From: Ureibacillus chungkukjangi
GTDB lineage: Bacteria; Bacillota; Bacilli; Bacillales_A; Planococcaceae
Length of the DNA: 64,000 nucleotides
NCBI RefSeq assembly: GCF_003217295.1
Contig: NZ_QJTJ01000009.1
Location: 1 to 64,000, forward strand
Direction of reading: 5' to 3'
This document shows positions 37,211 through 45,254 of the stretch, one piece after another (position 1 is the first letter of the stretch; each line of letters starts with the position of its first letter). A program made the position numbers and the translations under genes. The notes below the pieces were generated by a model, which saw nothing but the letters and a program-made list of their open reading frames with translations, did no database searches and had not been told where the DNA came from.

Positions 37211-38779
37211 TTATCCTCTTACCGCATATTTCCTTAAATTTGTGGCCATTAATGCCAAGCCTATTTCGTTAGTAACCTTCGATTTTCCACGAACTGAAAA
37301 TCGGCGGAAACACAAATTAGCCTTCAAGAATCCAAAAACTGGTTCCACGTCAATTTTACGTCGACGATAAATGGCAGCCGTTTTTTCTTCTGAAAGCTTC
37401 GCTCTTACTTCTTCTTTTTGTTGTTCCCAATTCTCGTTAATCATGAGTCTACGGTTTTTCCCTTCCGCAGCTTTCGTACATTTTGTACGGAAAGGACATC
37501 CTGTACATTCCTCACACTCATAGATTTTAAATTCTCGTTGGAAACCTGCTTTATCCGTACGAACAGAATTGTATTGGAATCTTAATCTCTTTTCATTTGG
37601 ACAAATGTAGACATCGTTTTCTTTCTCATACACCCAATTACTTGTCTTAAAAGGGTCATTTTTATATTTTCGCTTCTGTTCGTTCAAGTATTGATTAAAT
37701 GTAATGAGTGGAGTTCGTTTGCGTTTGTTAAGAATATCATGGTAATTCTGTTCACTGCCGTATCCGGCATCCGCTACAATATGTTTTGGTAACTCAAAAT
37801 AATTTTCTTCAATTTGATTAAGAAATGGAATAAGTGTTTTCGTGTCTGTTGGATTTGGAAATACATCATAAGCGAGTGTGTATTGACCTTCAGTAGCGAT
37901 TTGTACATTATAACCTGGCTTCAATTGACCGTTTTGCATATAGTCATCTTTCATCCGCATGAATGTTGCTTCGTGATCTGTCTTTGAATAACTATTGCGT
38001 GTACCAAACACTTCAAAATCCTTTTCATATTTCTGTTTTCTTATAATCCAATCATATACTTGTTTGAGGATTTGCTTTGGTGTTTTTCGTTCGCTACGTA
38101 ATCTTTTTCGCTCAATGACATCTTCAGAATGTTCTATTTTGCTTGTATAGTCGTCGACTACTTCTTCTAGGTGATGTGCTACTTGAGTTAACTCTTCTAT
38201 TGATAACTGCTCATCACTTTCACGTTTGATTTCAGGAATAATTTGATGTTCCAATAACTCATCGTAAAGTTTATTTGATTTTTCTACGAGGTTGGTATGA
38301 TGTTTTTCCACTGATTTTTTCCAAACAAATGTGAACTTATTGGCATTTGCCTCAATCTTTGTGCCATCGATAAAAATCGCTTCTTGATCGATGAGTTTTT
38401 CTTCAACTAGCTGACAACGAAATTGTACAAAACATTGGCGAATGAGTTCCTTCATATTGGGATGTACACGAAAACGGTTAATAGTGCGATAACTTGGTTC
38501 ATATCCTTGGGCAAGCCACATCATACGGATACTGTCTCTTGTCAGATCCTCTATTTTTCTTCCTGAAAAAGTGGATTGTGTGTAACCGCATAAAATTAGC
38601 TTTAGCATCATACGTGGATGATATGATGGACAACCAGTATGGTGAATAAAAGGAGCGAAAGCTTCGTTCGGAATGCTTTCGACCAAATGATGGATAGAAA
38701 AGGCAATATCATTTTTATGTAACTTTACTTCTAAATCTAGCGGTAATATAATTTGATTCATGTTATAATCTTTAAACAT
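37211..38779 (-). CDS. IS1182-family transposase
   Basis: This 522-residue DDE transposase has an N-terminal DUF772-like domain (HHTGCPSYHPRMMLKLILCGYTQSTFSGRKIEDLTRD; FIDGTKIEANANKFTFVW around the first catalytic Asp), a DDE core (HIVADAGYGSEQNYHDIL, second Asp) and a C-terminal domain with the Cys cluster CEECTGCPFRTKC and the catalytic-Glu segment RRKIDVEPVFGFLKANLCFRRFSVRG. The frame is uninterrupted and full length, so the copy may be active. Ends of the element and target duplication could not be fixed by eye. It sits between convergent rnjA and ktrC, outside both. Confidence 0.92.
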   Translation of the reverse strand: MFKDYNMNQIILPLDLEVKLHKNDIAFSIHHLVESIPNEAFAPFIHHTGCPSYHPRMMLKLILCGYTQSTFSGRKIEDLTRDSIRMMWLAQGYEPSYRTINRFRVHPNMKELIRQCFVQFRCQLVEEKLIDQEAIFIDGTKIEANANKFTFVWKKSVEKHHTNLVEKSNKLYDELLEHQIIPEIKRESDEQLSIEELTQVAHHLEEVVDDYTSKIEHSEDVIERKRLRSERKTPKQILKQVYDWIIRKQKYEKDFEVFGTRNSYSKTDHEATFMRMKDDYMQNGQLKPGYNVQIATEGQYTLAYDVFPNPTDTKTLIPFLNQIEENYFELPKHIVADAGYGSEQNYHDILNKRKRTPLITFNQYLNEQKRKYKNDPFKTSNWVYEKENDVYICPNEKRLRFQYNSVRTDKAGFQREFKIYECEECTGCPFRTKCTKAAEGKNRRLMINENWEQQKEEVRAKLSEEKTAAIYRRRKIDVEPVFGFLKANLCFRRFSVRGKSKVTNEIGLALMATNLRKYAVRG

Positions 38780-38894
38780 AGGGACACTTCTTTCGTTTGA
38801 AATTTGGTTGTAGGATACTTAAATTTTAACAGAGAATGTCCTTTTTTCATGCCTGAAATTATGCAGAGATTTACTTGATATAGAAGAAAAATTA

Positions 38895-38998
38895 GTTGTT
38901 CGGAGTGAAGGCGGCGACTCCCAGGGGACAAGCACGTGGGAGAGACTACAGGCTCGAGCCGTGCCCCCAGGAAAGCGTCCGCCGTAACGGAGAACAAC
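38895..38998. repeat. GC-rich palindromic intergenic repeat (104 bp)
   Basis: The segment is bounded by GTTGTTC (38895-38901) and GAACAAC (38992-38998). Inside are GGCGGCGACTCCC on the left and CGTGCCCCCAGGAAAGCGTCCGCC on the right, so the arms can fold on each other. It is about 60% GC in a low-GC setting. Its wording (GAAGGCGGCGACTCC ... GGAAAGCGTCCGCC ... GGAG) resembles an intergenic repeat I recall as abundant in Bacillaceae and Planococcaceae genomes. That is recollection, not a search. It could be a non-autonomous mobile element or a structured RNA. Confidence 0.65.
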
Positions 38999-39023
38999 GA
39001 CTACATAGTAGACACATAATAAT

Positions 39024-39066
39024 AAAGCCGTTCAAACTTTACTCATCGTAAAATTTGAACGGCTTT
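39024..39066. terminator. Terminator hairpin between the GC-rich repeat and ktrC
   Basis: A perfect 13 bp stem pairs 39024-39036 with 39054-39066 around a 17-base loop. The plus side ends in TTTTGATTTT and the minus side in T-rich sequence. It probably serves the minus-strand ktrC transcript. Confidence 0.8.
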
Positions 39067-39080
39067 TGATTTTGAGGCGG

Positions 39081-39100
39081 GTTTTGTCCCACCCCCTTTT
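39081..39100 (-). repeat. 3'-end module AAAAGGGGGTGGGACA (ktrC side)
   Basis: On the minus strand, after the ktrC stop and before the 13 bp hairpin, the sequence AAAAGGGGGTGGGACAAAA matches 17 of 19 positions with the module after rnjA. Both copies read downstream of a stop codon and ahead of a terminator. Confidence 0.65.
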
Positions 39101-39156
39101 ATTTTGGTTTATAGAATGAATATGATATAGAAATGCTGAATTTTTGTTTCAGGCTT

Positions 39157-39816
39157 TTAGCTCATCATTTTCTTTACGAATCGGTTGATATCCACATCAG
39201 CTCCGATTACAAGTAAAATATCGCCTAGCAATATTTTGTCGTCTGCTGCTGGAGAGATGAGAATGGATTCTCCCCTTTTGATTCCGACAATGTTAATACC
39301 GTATTTCGCACGAATATCCAAGTCAATTAGTGAAAAGCCTGCGATTCGATCATTCGCTCGAATTTCCATAATGGAATGCTCATCCGATAGCTCCAAATAA
39401 TCAAGTACATTGCTCGACATCATATTATTCGCAATTCGAATGCCCATATCCCGCTCTGGATGCACCACATGATCCGCCCCAATTTTATGGAGAACCCTTG
39501 CATGATAGTCATTGTGGGCCTTCACCGTAATCTGCTCTACCCCAAGGTCCTTAAGAATCAAGGTTGTTAAAATACTTGCTTGAATATTTTCACCAATCGC
39601 AATAATTACGTGCTCAAAGTTTCGTAAGCCTAATGACTTAATAACCTCTTCATCTGTTGTATCTGCAATAACTGCTTGTGTGGCAATCTTCGCATATTCA
39701 TCAACACGCTCTGCTTGTGCATCAATTGCTAATACGTCGGCGCCAAGGCGAATCAATTCCCTAACAATACTCCCACCAAAGCGTCCCAACCCAACTACTA
39801 CAAATTCTTTTTTCAT
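39157..39816 (-). CDS. ktrC: Potassium channel regulatory subunit KtrC (RCK domains)
   Basis: This 219-residue cytoplasmic RCK protein gates a Ktr K+ transporter. The N-terminal Rossmann fold VVGLGRFGGSIVRELIRLG (about 7-25) binds ATP/NADH. Conserved AVIADTTDEEVIKSLG and VKAHNDYHARVLHKIGADHVVHPERDMG segments follow. The RCK_C domain (about 135-219) is the c-di-AMP site in Bacillus KtrC and homologues. Neighbourhood with rpoY-rnjA matches B. subtilis ykqB-ykzG-ykqC. No KtrD membrane partner is in the window. Confidence 0.93.
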   Translation of the reverse strand: MKKEFVVVGLGRFGGSIVRELIRLGADVLAIDAQAERVDEYAKIATQAVIADTTDEEVIKSLGLRNFEHVIIAIGENIQASILTTLILKDLGVEQITVKAHNDYHARVLHKIGADHVVHPERDMGIRIANNMMSSNVLDYLELSDEHSIMEIRANDRIAGFSLIDLDIRAKYGINIVGIKRGESILISPAADDKILLGDILLVIGADVDINRFVKKMMS

Positions 39817-39991
39817 GCTAAACCTCCGTACAAATTCATCGATGGTATTATTTTAACTTAGTGTCCCTAATTTGTACAAATATCCATTGAAAAAAATGTT
39901 AAACGATTTGGAGTGACGAAATTGTAGGATAAGTGTTGAGTTGTGGGTTTCGTATTTATGCATTGAGCCGTTTTGGAGCAGGTGGTGCTTG

Positions 39992-40615
39992 GAAAAGTAG
40001 TAATATCGTTTCTATTGCGACGATTGGGGTAGTTCTGCCATTTGAATCGGAGCTATATCCCTCGCTTTGCTACGTTTCGGGCGGGTCCAGCTTCTGAATC
40101 GGAGCTATATCCCTCGCTTTGCTATGATCGGCGCGGGTCTAGCTTTGGGATCGGAGCTATATCCCTCGCTTTGCTATGATCGGCGCGGGTCTAGCTTTGG
40201 GATCGGAGCTATATCCCTCGCTTTGCTACAATCGGGGCGGGTCCAGCTTTTGAATCGGAGCTATATCCCTCGCTTTACTACGTTTCGCGCGGGTCTAGCT
40301 TTGGGATCGGAGCTATATCACTCGCTTTGCTACGATCCGCGCGGGTCCGGCTTTGGGATTGTAGTAATATCGCTCGCTTTGCTACGATCGGGGCGGGTCC
40401 GGCTTTGGGATAGGAGCTATATCCCTCGCTTTGCTACGATTGGCGCGGATCCAGCTTCCGGATCGGAGCTATATCCCTCGCTTTACTACGTTTCGCGCGG
40501 GTCTAGCTTTTGGATTGGAGCAATATCGTACACTTTACGACTGTGTAGAGCGGTTCTCCTTTGGCATCGTAGCAATAACGCTCCCTTTGCGACTCCACGG
40601 AGCGCCTCCCCTTCT
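39992..40615. repeat. Tandem array of 52 bp units (about nine good copies plus degenerate ends)
   Basis: Copies start at 40044, 40096, 40148, 40200, 40252, 40304, 40356, 40408 and 40460, exactly 52 bases apart, with diverged copies at 39992, 40512 and 40564 keeping the period. The shared core is CGGAGCTATATCCCTCGCTTT followed by (G/A)CTACGATCGG-like and CGCGGGTC(T/C)(A/G)GCTTT segments. Each unit holds an imperfect inverted repeat (GATCGGAGC with GCTACGATC). GC is about 56% in the units I counted. The period is not a multiple of 3 and there are no spacers, so it is neither protein-coding nor CRISPR. Function unknown. Confidence 0.95.
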
Positions 40616-40700
40616 CAATCACATTAATCGCCCCCCAGCTACACAAGAATACCCACTTATAATTATAGCTTCTGCTAATCTCTCCTCCTTCCTCTAAATA

Positions 40701-40739
40701 TAAAAAGCATAGACTCAAAACTTTGGAGTCTATACTTTC
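40701..40739 (-). terminator. Terminator of ykuU-ykuV
   Basis: ATAGACTC pairs with GAGTCTAT around a 9-base loop, with the outer AAAG/CTTT extension. Minus-strand T run comes from the A residues near 40701. It lies 5 bases after the ykuV stop. Confidence 0.82.
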
Positions 40740-40743
40740 CTTG

Positions 40744-41178
40744 TCATAATATCTTAAGCAATCGCTTTTCTAACATCTTCATGCCACTTCCACCAGCTTG
40801 ATAGTGGCGAAGTATACCCTTTTTATCAAATACAAAATAGGAAGGAACATATTGATTGTTGAAGGCGTCGTTTAACTTCATTTTGTTATCTATAAAGATA
40901 GGCTGTGTGATTTTATATTTGCGGGCTACTTTTTTAATGGTAGTGATATCCATATCCTCATTTGATCTTGGCATATGCACTGCTAAAAAATTCACTTGAT
41001 CGCTATACTTTTCTCTGAACTTACCGAATTCTGGTAAGGACTCTTTGCAATCATAGCAACTAACTGACCAGAAATGAATAATCGTTGGCCTTTCCCCTAT
41101 TAGATCTTCGCGCCTTACTTTCCCATTTAACCAATCCGTCTCACCCTGTATGTCAGGCATTGGGGACCGTAATCTCAT
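40744..41178 (-). CDS. ykuV: Thiol-disulfide oxidoreductase YkuV
   Basis: This 144-residue TlpA/ResA-like thioredoxin-fold protein without signal peptide or membrane anchor is therefore cytoplasmic. The active site is FWSVSCYDCKESLPEF (Cys pair CYDC, about 41-44). Other blocks are LAVHMPRSNEDMD, cis-Pro YVPSYFVFDKKG and QAGGSGMKMLEKRL, all close to B. subtilis YkuV. It lies 45 bases downstream of ykuU and probably reduces that peroxiredoxin or keeps thiols reduced. Confidence 0.92.
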   Translation of the reverse strand: MRLRSPMPDIQGETDWLNGKVRREDLIGERPTIIHFWSVSCYDCKESLPEFGKFREKYSDQVNFLAVHMPRSNEDMDITTIKKVARKYKITQPIFIDNKMKLNDAFNNQYVPSYFVFDKKGILRHYQAGGSGMKMLEKRLLKIL

Positions 41179-41223
41179 TTAAACTTCCTCCTTAAAAGAA
41201 ATAAGGCTCCTTCTATTTCGGAG

Positions 41224-41766
41224 TTATAGTGTATCATCACCCGGACGCCAGCTTGCCGGACAAAGGCGACCTGTTTGAAGTGCTTGAAGAACACGCAGCA
41301 CCTCTTCTGTGTCACGTCCAATATTATTGTGGTGTACTACGTGATATTGAAGCTCTCCTTCAGGGTTTATGATGAACAATCCTCTTAGAGCAACTCCCTC
41401 TTCTTCAACTAATACTCCATACTTTTTCGCCACCTGGTGGTTAGGGTCTGCTGCCAACGGGTATTGAAGTTGACCAAGCCCATTTTTTGTGCGCTCTGTA
41501 TTGATCCAAGCTAAATGCGTATAAATGGTGTCTGTGGAAACACCGATAACAGTGGCATCAAGCTCCTCAAAGTCATCATAGTAATCGGACATTTCCGTGA
41601 TTTCAGTAGGACATACAAAGGTAAAATCCATCGGGTAAAAAAATAGAACCGTCCACTTCTCTAGCTTTATATTTTCTTCCAAGGCTACTTTTCCAAAAGT
41701 CTTATCAGGCATGACCGCATCCATTTCAAATTTCGGAGCCGGTTTACCTACTTGTAAATCTATCAT
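41224..41766 (-). CDS. ykuU: 2-Cys peroxiredoxin YkuU (AhpC/TSA family)
   Basis: This 180-residue peroxiredoxin reduces H2O2 and organic peroxides. The peroxidatic Cys is in PMDFTFVCPTEITEM (about 52), and the resolving Cys near the C-terminus is in GRLCPASWRPGD. The GGLG-like loop KNGLGQLQYPL and VRGLFIINPEG-type strand (here ALRGLFIINPEG) are present. Upstream of ykuV as in B. subtilis ykuTUV. No PerR box could be identified with confidence in the 230 bases upstream. Confidence 0.93.
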   Translation of the reverse strand: MIDLQVGKPAPKFEMDAVMPDKTFGKVALEENIKLEKWTVLFFYPMDFTFVCPTEITEMSDYYDDFEELDATVIGVSTDTIYTHLAWINTERTKNGLGQLQYPLAADPNHQVAKKYGVLVEEEGVALRGLFIINPEGELQYHVVHHNNIGRDTEEVLRVLQALQTGRLCPASWRPGDDTL

Positions 41767-41932
41767 TTTAAACTTCCCCCAATTGGTAGAAATAACTTTG
41801 TCGTATTGTTTTTGGCTAGTTGAAGAAACTATACTCTAGAAAAAAAGGGCATTTTTCTAGGGAAATATTTCAAAATCATCTATTGAAATGCCTATCCGTT
41901 TCTGTATAATAGTATCGTAATAGTAAACATTA

Positions 41933-41970
41933 AGTTATTTAAAAGTAAACTTTCATACTTTAAGTTTATG
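41933..41970 (+). promoter_or_regulatory. Candidate autoregulatory operator of the pot operon
   Basis: TAAACTT (41946-41952) and AAGTTTA (41962-41968) form an inverted repeat with 9-base spacing. A related TAAACATTAAGTTA lies just upstream near 41933, and a TATAAT -10-like box lies at 41915-41920. Position directly ahead of an XRE-type regulator gene suggests self-control. Inference only. Confidence 0.4.
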
Positions 41971-41998
41971 TATATTAAACAAACAAGGAGTTATTCAG

Positions 41999-42541
41999 GT
42001 GCAAATTGGTGCGAAAATAAAAGCATTGCGACTTAAAAAAGGACTGACACAGGAAGAATTAGGTGAAAGAACTGATTTAACAAAAGGGTATATTTCTCAG
42101 CTAGAACGCGACTTAAATTCGCCATCAATTGAAACATTATTTTCTCTTTTAGAAGTATTAGGCACAACCCCAAAGGATTTCTTTGATGACTCATTGCAGG
42201 AACAAAAAGTAATCTATAACGTAGATGACCAAACCTCATTTTTTGATGAAGATAAAAAGTATAAGATTCAGTGGTTAATTCCTACCTCCAATGAAAAGGA
42301 AATGGAACCTGTACTTATTACACTTCAGAAGGACGGCGAGTATAAGCAGTTCGAGCCTTCATTAGCTGAGACATTTATCTATGTGCTAAAAGGACGAGTG
42401 CGAGTAGTTTTAGGCAATAACGAATATATAGCTTGTGAAGGAAATGCTGTCTATTATGAGGCAGCCACAAATCATCAAATCTTCAACGCACACAATGGCA
42501 AAACTCAAATTTTGCTCGTTGCCACAGAATCTTATTTATAG
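41999..42541 (+). CDS. XRE-cupin transcriptional regulator of polyamine uptake (PuuR-like)
   Basis: This 180-residue protein has an N-terminal helix-turn-helix (about 7-61, with LTQEELGERTDLTKGYISQLERDLNSPSIETL) and a C-terminal cupin sensor domain (about 105-178, with FEPSLAETFIYVLKGRVRVVLG and EGNAVYYEAATNHQIFNAH). This architecture is typical of PuuR/HipB-cupin regulators that sense small metabolites. GTG start with AAGGAG 8 bases upstream. It is 16 bases before potA, so it is very likely the regulator of, and cotranscribed with, potABCD. Confidence 0.9.
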   Translation: MQIGAKIKALRLKKGLTQEELGERTDLTKGYISQLERDLNSPSIETLFSLLEVLGTTPKDFFDDSLQEQKVIYNVDDQTSFFDEDKKYKIQWLIPTSNEKEMEPVLITLQKDGEYKQFEPSLAETFIYVLKGRVRVVLGNNEYIACEGNAVYYEAATNHQIFNAHNGKTQILLVATESYL

Positions 42542-42557
42542 TTTAGGAGGCTAGACA

Positions 42558-43661
42558 ATGAACGATACAATTATTCGGTTTGATAATGTTTCAAAATCCT
42601 ATGATGATGGAACCGTTGTATTGAAAAATATTAATTTTGAGCTTGAAAGAGGAAAATTCTATACACTATTAGGACCCTCTGGATGCGGGAAAACAACTAT
42701 TCTCCGCATTATCGCCGGATTTACAAATCCAACTGAGGGCGGAATTTATTTTAACGATAAAAAAATAAACCAAATTCCTGCACATGAGCGTCAGGTAAAT
42801 ACTGTTTTCCAGGACTATGCACTCTTCCCTCATTTAAACGTTTTCGAAAATGTTGCTTTTGGTCTGCGTATTAAAAAACTGAAGGAAAAGGAAATTCAGG
42901 AACGTGTATTAGAGGCTTTAAAATTTGTAAACCTAGCTGGCTTTAGCACTCGTGAAATTTCTGAGATGTCTGGTGGTCAACGCCAACGTGTAGCAATCGC
43001 CCGCGCAATTGTAAATGATCCAGAGGTAATTCTATTGGATGAGCCTTTATCTGCCCTAGATTTAAAGCTGCGTTCAGAAATGCAGTATGAGCTTCGCGAG
43101 CTGCAGCAGCGGTTAGGAAAAACCTTCGTCTTTGTAACACATGACCAAGAGGAAGCCTTAGCAATGTCTGATGAAATTTTCGTTATCAATGATGGTGAAA
43201 TTCAGCAATCTGGAACGCCAGTAGATATTTATGACGAGCCGATCAACCGCTTTGTGGCAGACTTTATCGGTGAATCCAATATCGTTACAGGTGTTATGAT
43301 TGAGGACTTCAAGGTTCAATTTGCCGGCAAAACCTTTGAATGTGTAGACCAAGGTATGAGACCGAACGAGAAAATCGACATCGTGATTCGTCCAGAGGAT
43401 TTGGAAATTACAACTGTTGATAAAGGAAAGCTTATTGTTACTGTTGATACACAATTATTCCGTGGAGTTCACTATGAGCTATCCACTTATGATACCGATG
43501 GCAATGAATGGCTCGTTCATTCACTTAAAAAGGCCGATGTAGGCGCACAAATTGGCTTAGATTTTGACCCTGAAAGTATTCATGTAATGCGTCTAAACGA
43601 AACGGAAGAAGAATTCGACAAACGTTTAGAGTCTTATGGAGACGAAGAAAATGTTCAGTAA
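42558..43661 (+). CDS. potA: Spermidine/putrescine ABC transporter ATPase
   Basis: This 367-residue ATPase of the polyamine importer has Walker [10 protein letters not shown] (about 37-45), Q-loop [10 protein letters not shown], signature [14 protein letters not shown], Walker [17 protein letters not shown] and H-loop [10 protein letters not shown]. The C-terminal TOBE domain (about 280-350) is present with [16 protein letters not shown] precedes the ATG by 9 bases. Second gene of the operon; its end overlaps the start of potB. Confidence 0.95.
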   Translation: MNDTIIRFDNVSKSYDDGTVVLKNINFELERGKFYTLLGPSGCGKTTILRIIAGFTNPTEGGIYFNDKKINQIPAHERQVNTVFQDYALFPHLNVFENVAFGLRIKKLKEKEIQERVLEALKFVNLAGFSTREISEMSGGQRQRVAIARAIVNDPEVILLDEPLSALDLKLRSEMQYELRELQQRLGKTFVFVTHDQEEALAMSDEIFVINDGEIQQSGTPVDIYDEPINRFVADFIGESNIVTGVMIEDFKVQFAGKTFECVDQGMRPNEKIDIVIRPEDLEITTVDKGKLIVTVDTQLFRGVHYELSTYDTDGNEWLVHSLKKADVGAQIGLDFDPESIHVMRLNETEEEFDKRLESYGDEENVQ

Positions 43662-44454
43662 GGCTTCAAAGGGCTCGCTATTTCCCTACTATATTTGGAT
43701 AGCATTATTTGTCATCGCGCCAATCGTTTTAATTGTTTATTATTCAATGCTAGATTTAAACGGGAATTTCACACTAGCAAACTACACTGCGTTCTTTTCG
43801 AGCGTTTATTTAAAAATGACGTTAACAAGCTTTTGGTATGCGTTTTTAATTACATTTTTTACGTTACTTATCGCCTATCCGACAGCGTTTCTTTTAACGA
43901 AAACAAAGCATAAGCATTTATGGTTAATGCTAATTATTATTCCTTCCTGGATTAACTTATTATTAAAAACCTATGCATTTATCGGGATTTTCGGATTATA
44001 TGGTCCCATTAATGCATTTTTAGAGGTATTTGGACTGGAGGAGCAGCAAATACTCTTTACCGATTTTAGCTTCATATTTGTTTCTGTTTATATTTTTATT
44101 CCATTTATGATTATTCCGATTTTTAACTCGCTGGATAAATTGAACCCGACACTAGTGTATGCAGCACGAGATTTAGGTGCCTCAAGTTTCACTACTTTCC
44201 GTCGCGTTATTTTTCCTTTAACAATTGACGGCGTGAAATCTGGCATTCAGGTTACTTTTATACCAGCCCTATCATTATTCATGATTACACGATTAATAGC
44301 TGGGAACCAAGTAATTACATTAGGTACGGCTATTGAGCAGCAATTCCTTGTCTCACAAAACTGGGGCATGGGGTCTACTATCGCTGTATTCTTAATCATT
44401 ATCATGGTTATTATTATGCTCCTTACAGGTCAGAAAAAAGGAGGCCGTGCTTAA
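43651..44454 (+). CDS. potB: Spermidine/putrescine ABC transporter permease
   Basis: This 267-residue permease has six membrane segments. Its coupling loop near residue 180 reads [28 protein letters not shown], the EAA motif of this family. I chose ATG 43651 because GGAG lies 9 bases upstream; an in-frame ATG at 43636 overlaps this site. It overlaps the end of potA by 11 bases and potC by one base (TAATG), so translation is coupled. Confidence 0.94.
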   Translation: MFSKASKGSLFPYYIWIALFVIAPIVLIVYYSMLDLNGNFTLANYTAFFSSVYLKMTLTSFWYAFLITFFTLLIAYPTAFLLTKTKHKHLWLMLIIIPSWINLLLKTYAFIGIFGLYGPINAFLEVFGLEEQQILFTDFSFIFVSVYIFIPFMIIPIFNSLDKLNPTLVYAARDLGASSFTTFRRVIFPLTIDGVKSGIQVTFIPALSLFMITRLIAGNQVITLGTAIEQQFLVSQNWGMGSTIAVFLIIIMVIIMLLTGQKKGGRA

Positions 44455-45254
44455 TGAAGAAATTATCAACTGCCTCAAAAGTCTATTTATTACTTGTTTT
44501 TGTTGTGTTATATGCACCGATTTTTTACCTAATCTTTTATTCCTTTAATAGCGGTGGCTCTATGAATAACTTCGAATCCTTCACGTTTGAGCATTACGAA
44601 GCCGTATTTGGAGATTCAAGACTGTTAGTTATCCTTATTAATACAGTCATCATTGCCCTATTATCAGGATTGATTGCTACAATTATTGGTACATTAGGTG
44701 CCATTGGAATAGTCTCCATTAAAGATAAAAAGATGCGAAACACCTTACTGTCTTTAAACAATGTACTAATTGTAAGTCCTGATGTTGTTATTGGAGCTAG
44801 CTTCCTTATTTTATTTACGATGATTGGTGTAAAATTAGGGTTTATGTCTGTTTTAGTTTCACATGTAGCCTTTAGTATTCCAATTGTTGTTTTAATGGTT
44901 TTACCAAAGCTTTTAGAAATGAACACATCCTTAATTGATGCAGCCCGCGATTTAGGTGCATCTAGAAGAGACGTGCTTACACGCGTAATTCTGCCCTATA
45001 TTCAGCCGGGAATTTTCGCAGGGTTCTTCTTAGCATTAACATATTCATTAGATGATTTCGCTGTTACATTTTTCGTTACAGGAAACGGCTTTTCTACCCT
45101 ATCCATTGAAATTTACTCAATGGCCAGAACAGGGATTTCTTTAACAGTTAACGCAATTTCTGGACTTGTCTTCTTTGTTACAGTGTTAGTGGTAGTCGGC
45201 TACTACTTCGTTACAAATCGCACAAAACGCGCAGGTCAGGAGGTACAACGATGA
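44454..45254 (+). CDS. potC: Spermidine/putrescine ABC transporter permease
   Basis: This 266-residue second permease with six hydrophobic segments carries the EAA-type loop [28 protein letters not shown] near residue 165 and the characteristic SLDDFAVTFFVTG segment of PotC. Start codon overlaps the potB stop (TAATG). AAGGAGG lies 9 bases upstream. Stop overlaps the potD start (ATGA). Confidence 0.95.
   Translation: MKKLSTASKVYLLLVFVVLYAPIFYLIFYSFNSGGSMNNFESFTFEHYEAVFGDSRLLVILINTVIIALLSGLIATIIGTLGAIGIVSIKDKKMRNTLLSLNNVLIVSPDVVIGASFLILFTMIGVKLGFMSVLVSHVAFSIPIVVLMVLPKLLEMNTSLIDAARDLGASRRDVLTRVILPYIQPGIFAGFFLALTYSLDDFAVTFFVTGNGFSTLSIEIYSMARTGISLTVNAISGLVFFVTVLVVVGYYFVTNRTKRAGQEVQR

Noticed and set aside
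38758-38997. 79-codon minus-strand frame upstream of the IS1182 transposase
   Set aside because: It reads through the GC-rich palindromic repeat, which explains the lack of stops.
39992-40615. CRISPR array
   Set aside because: Repeats are contiguous 52 bp units with no unique spacers, and no cas genes are present.
40067-40627. A 186-codon open frame across the tandem repeat array
   Set aside because: Three 52 bp units equal 52 codons, so a stop-free unit automatically yields a long frame. There is no ribosome site, and the frame ends where the repeat decays.
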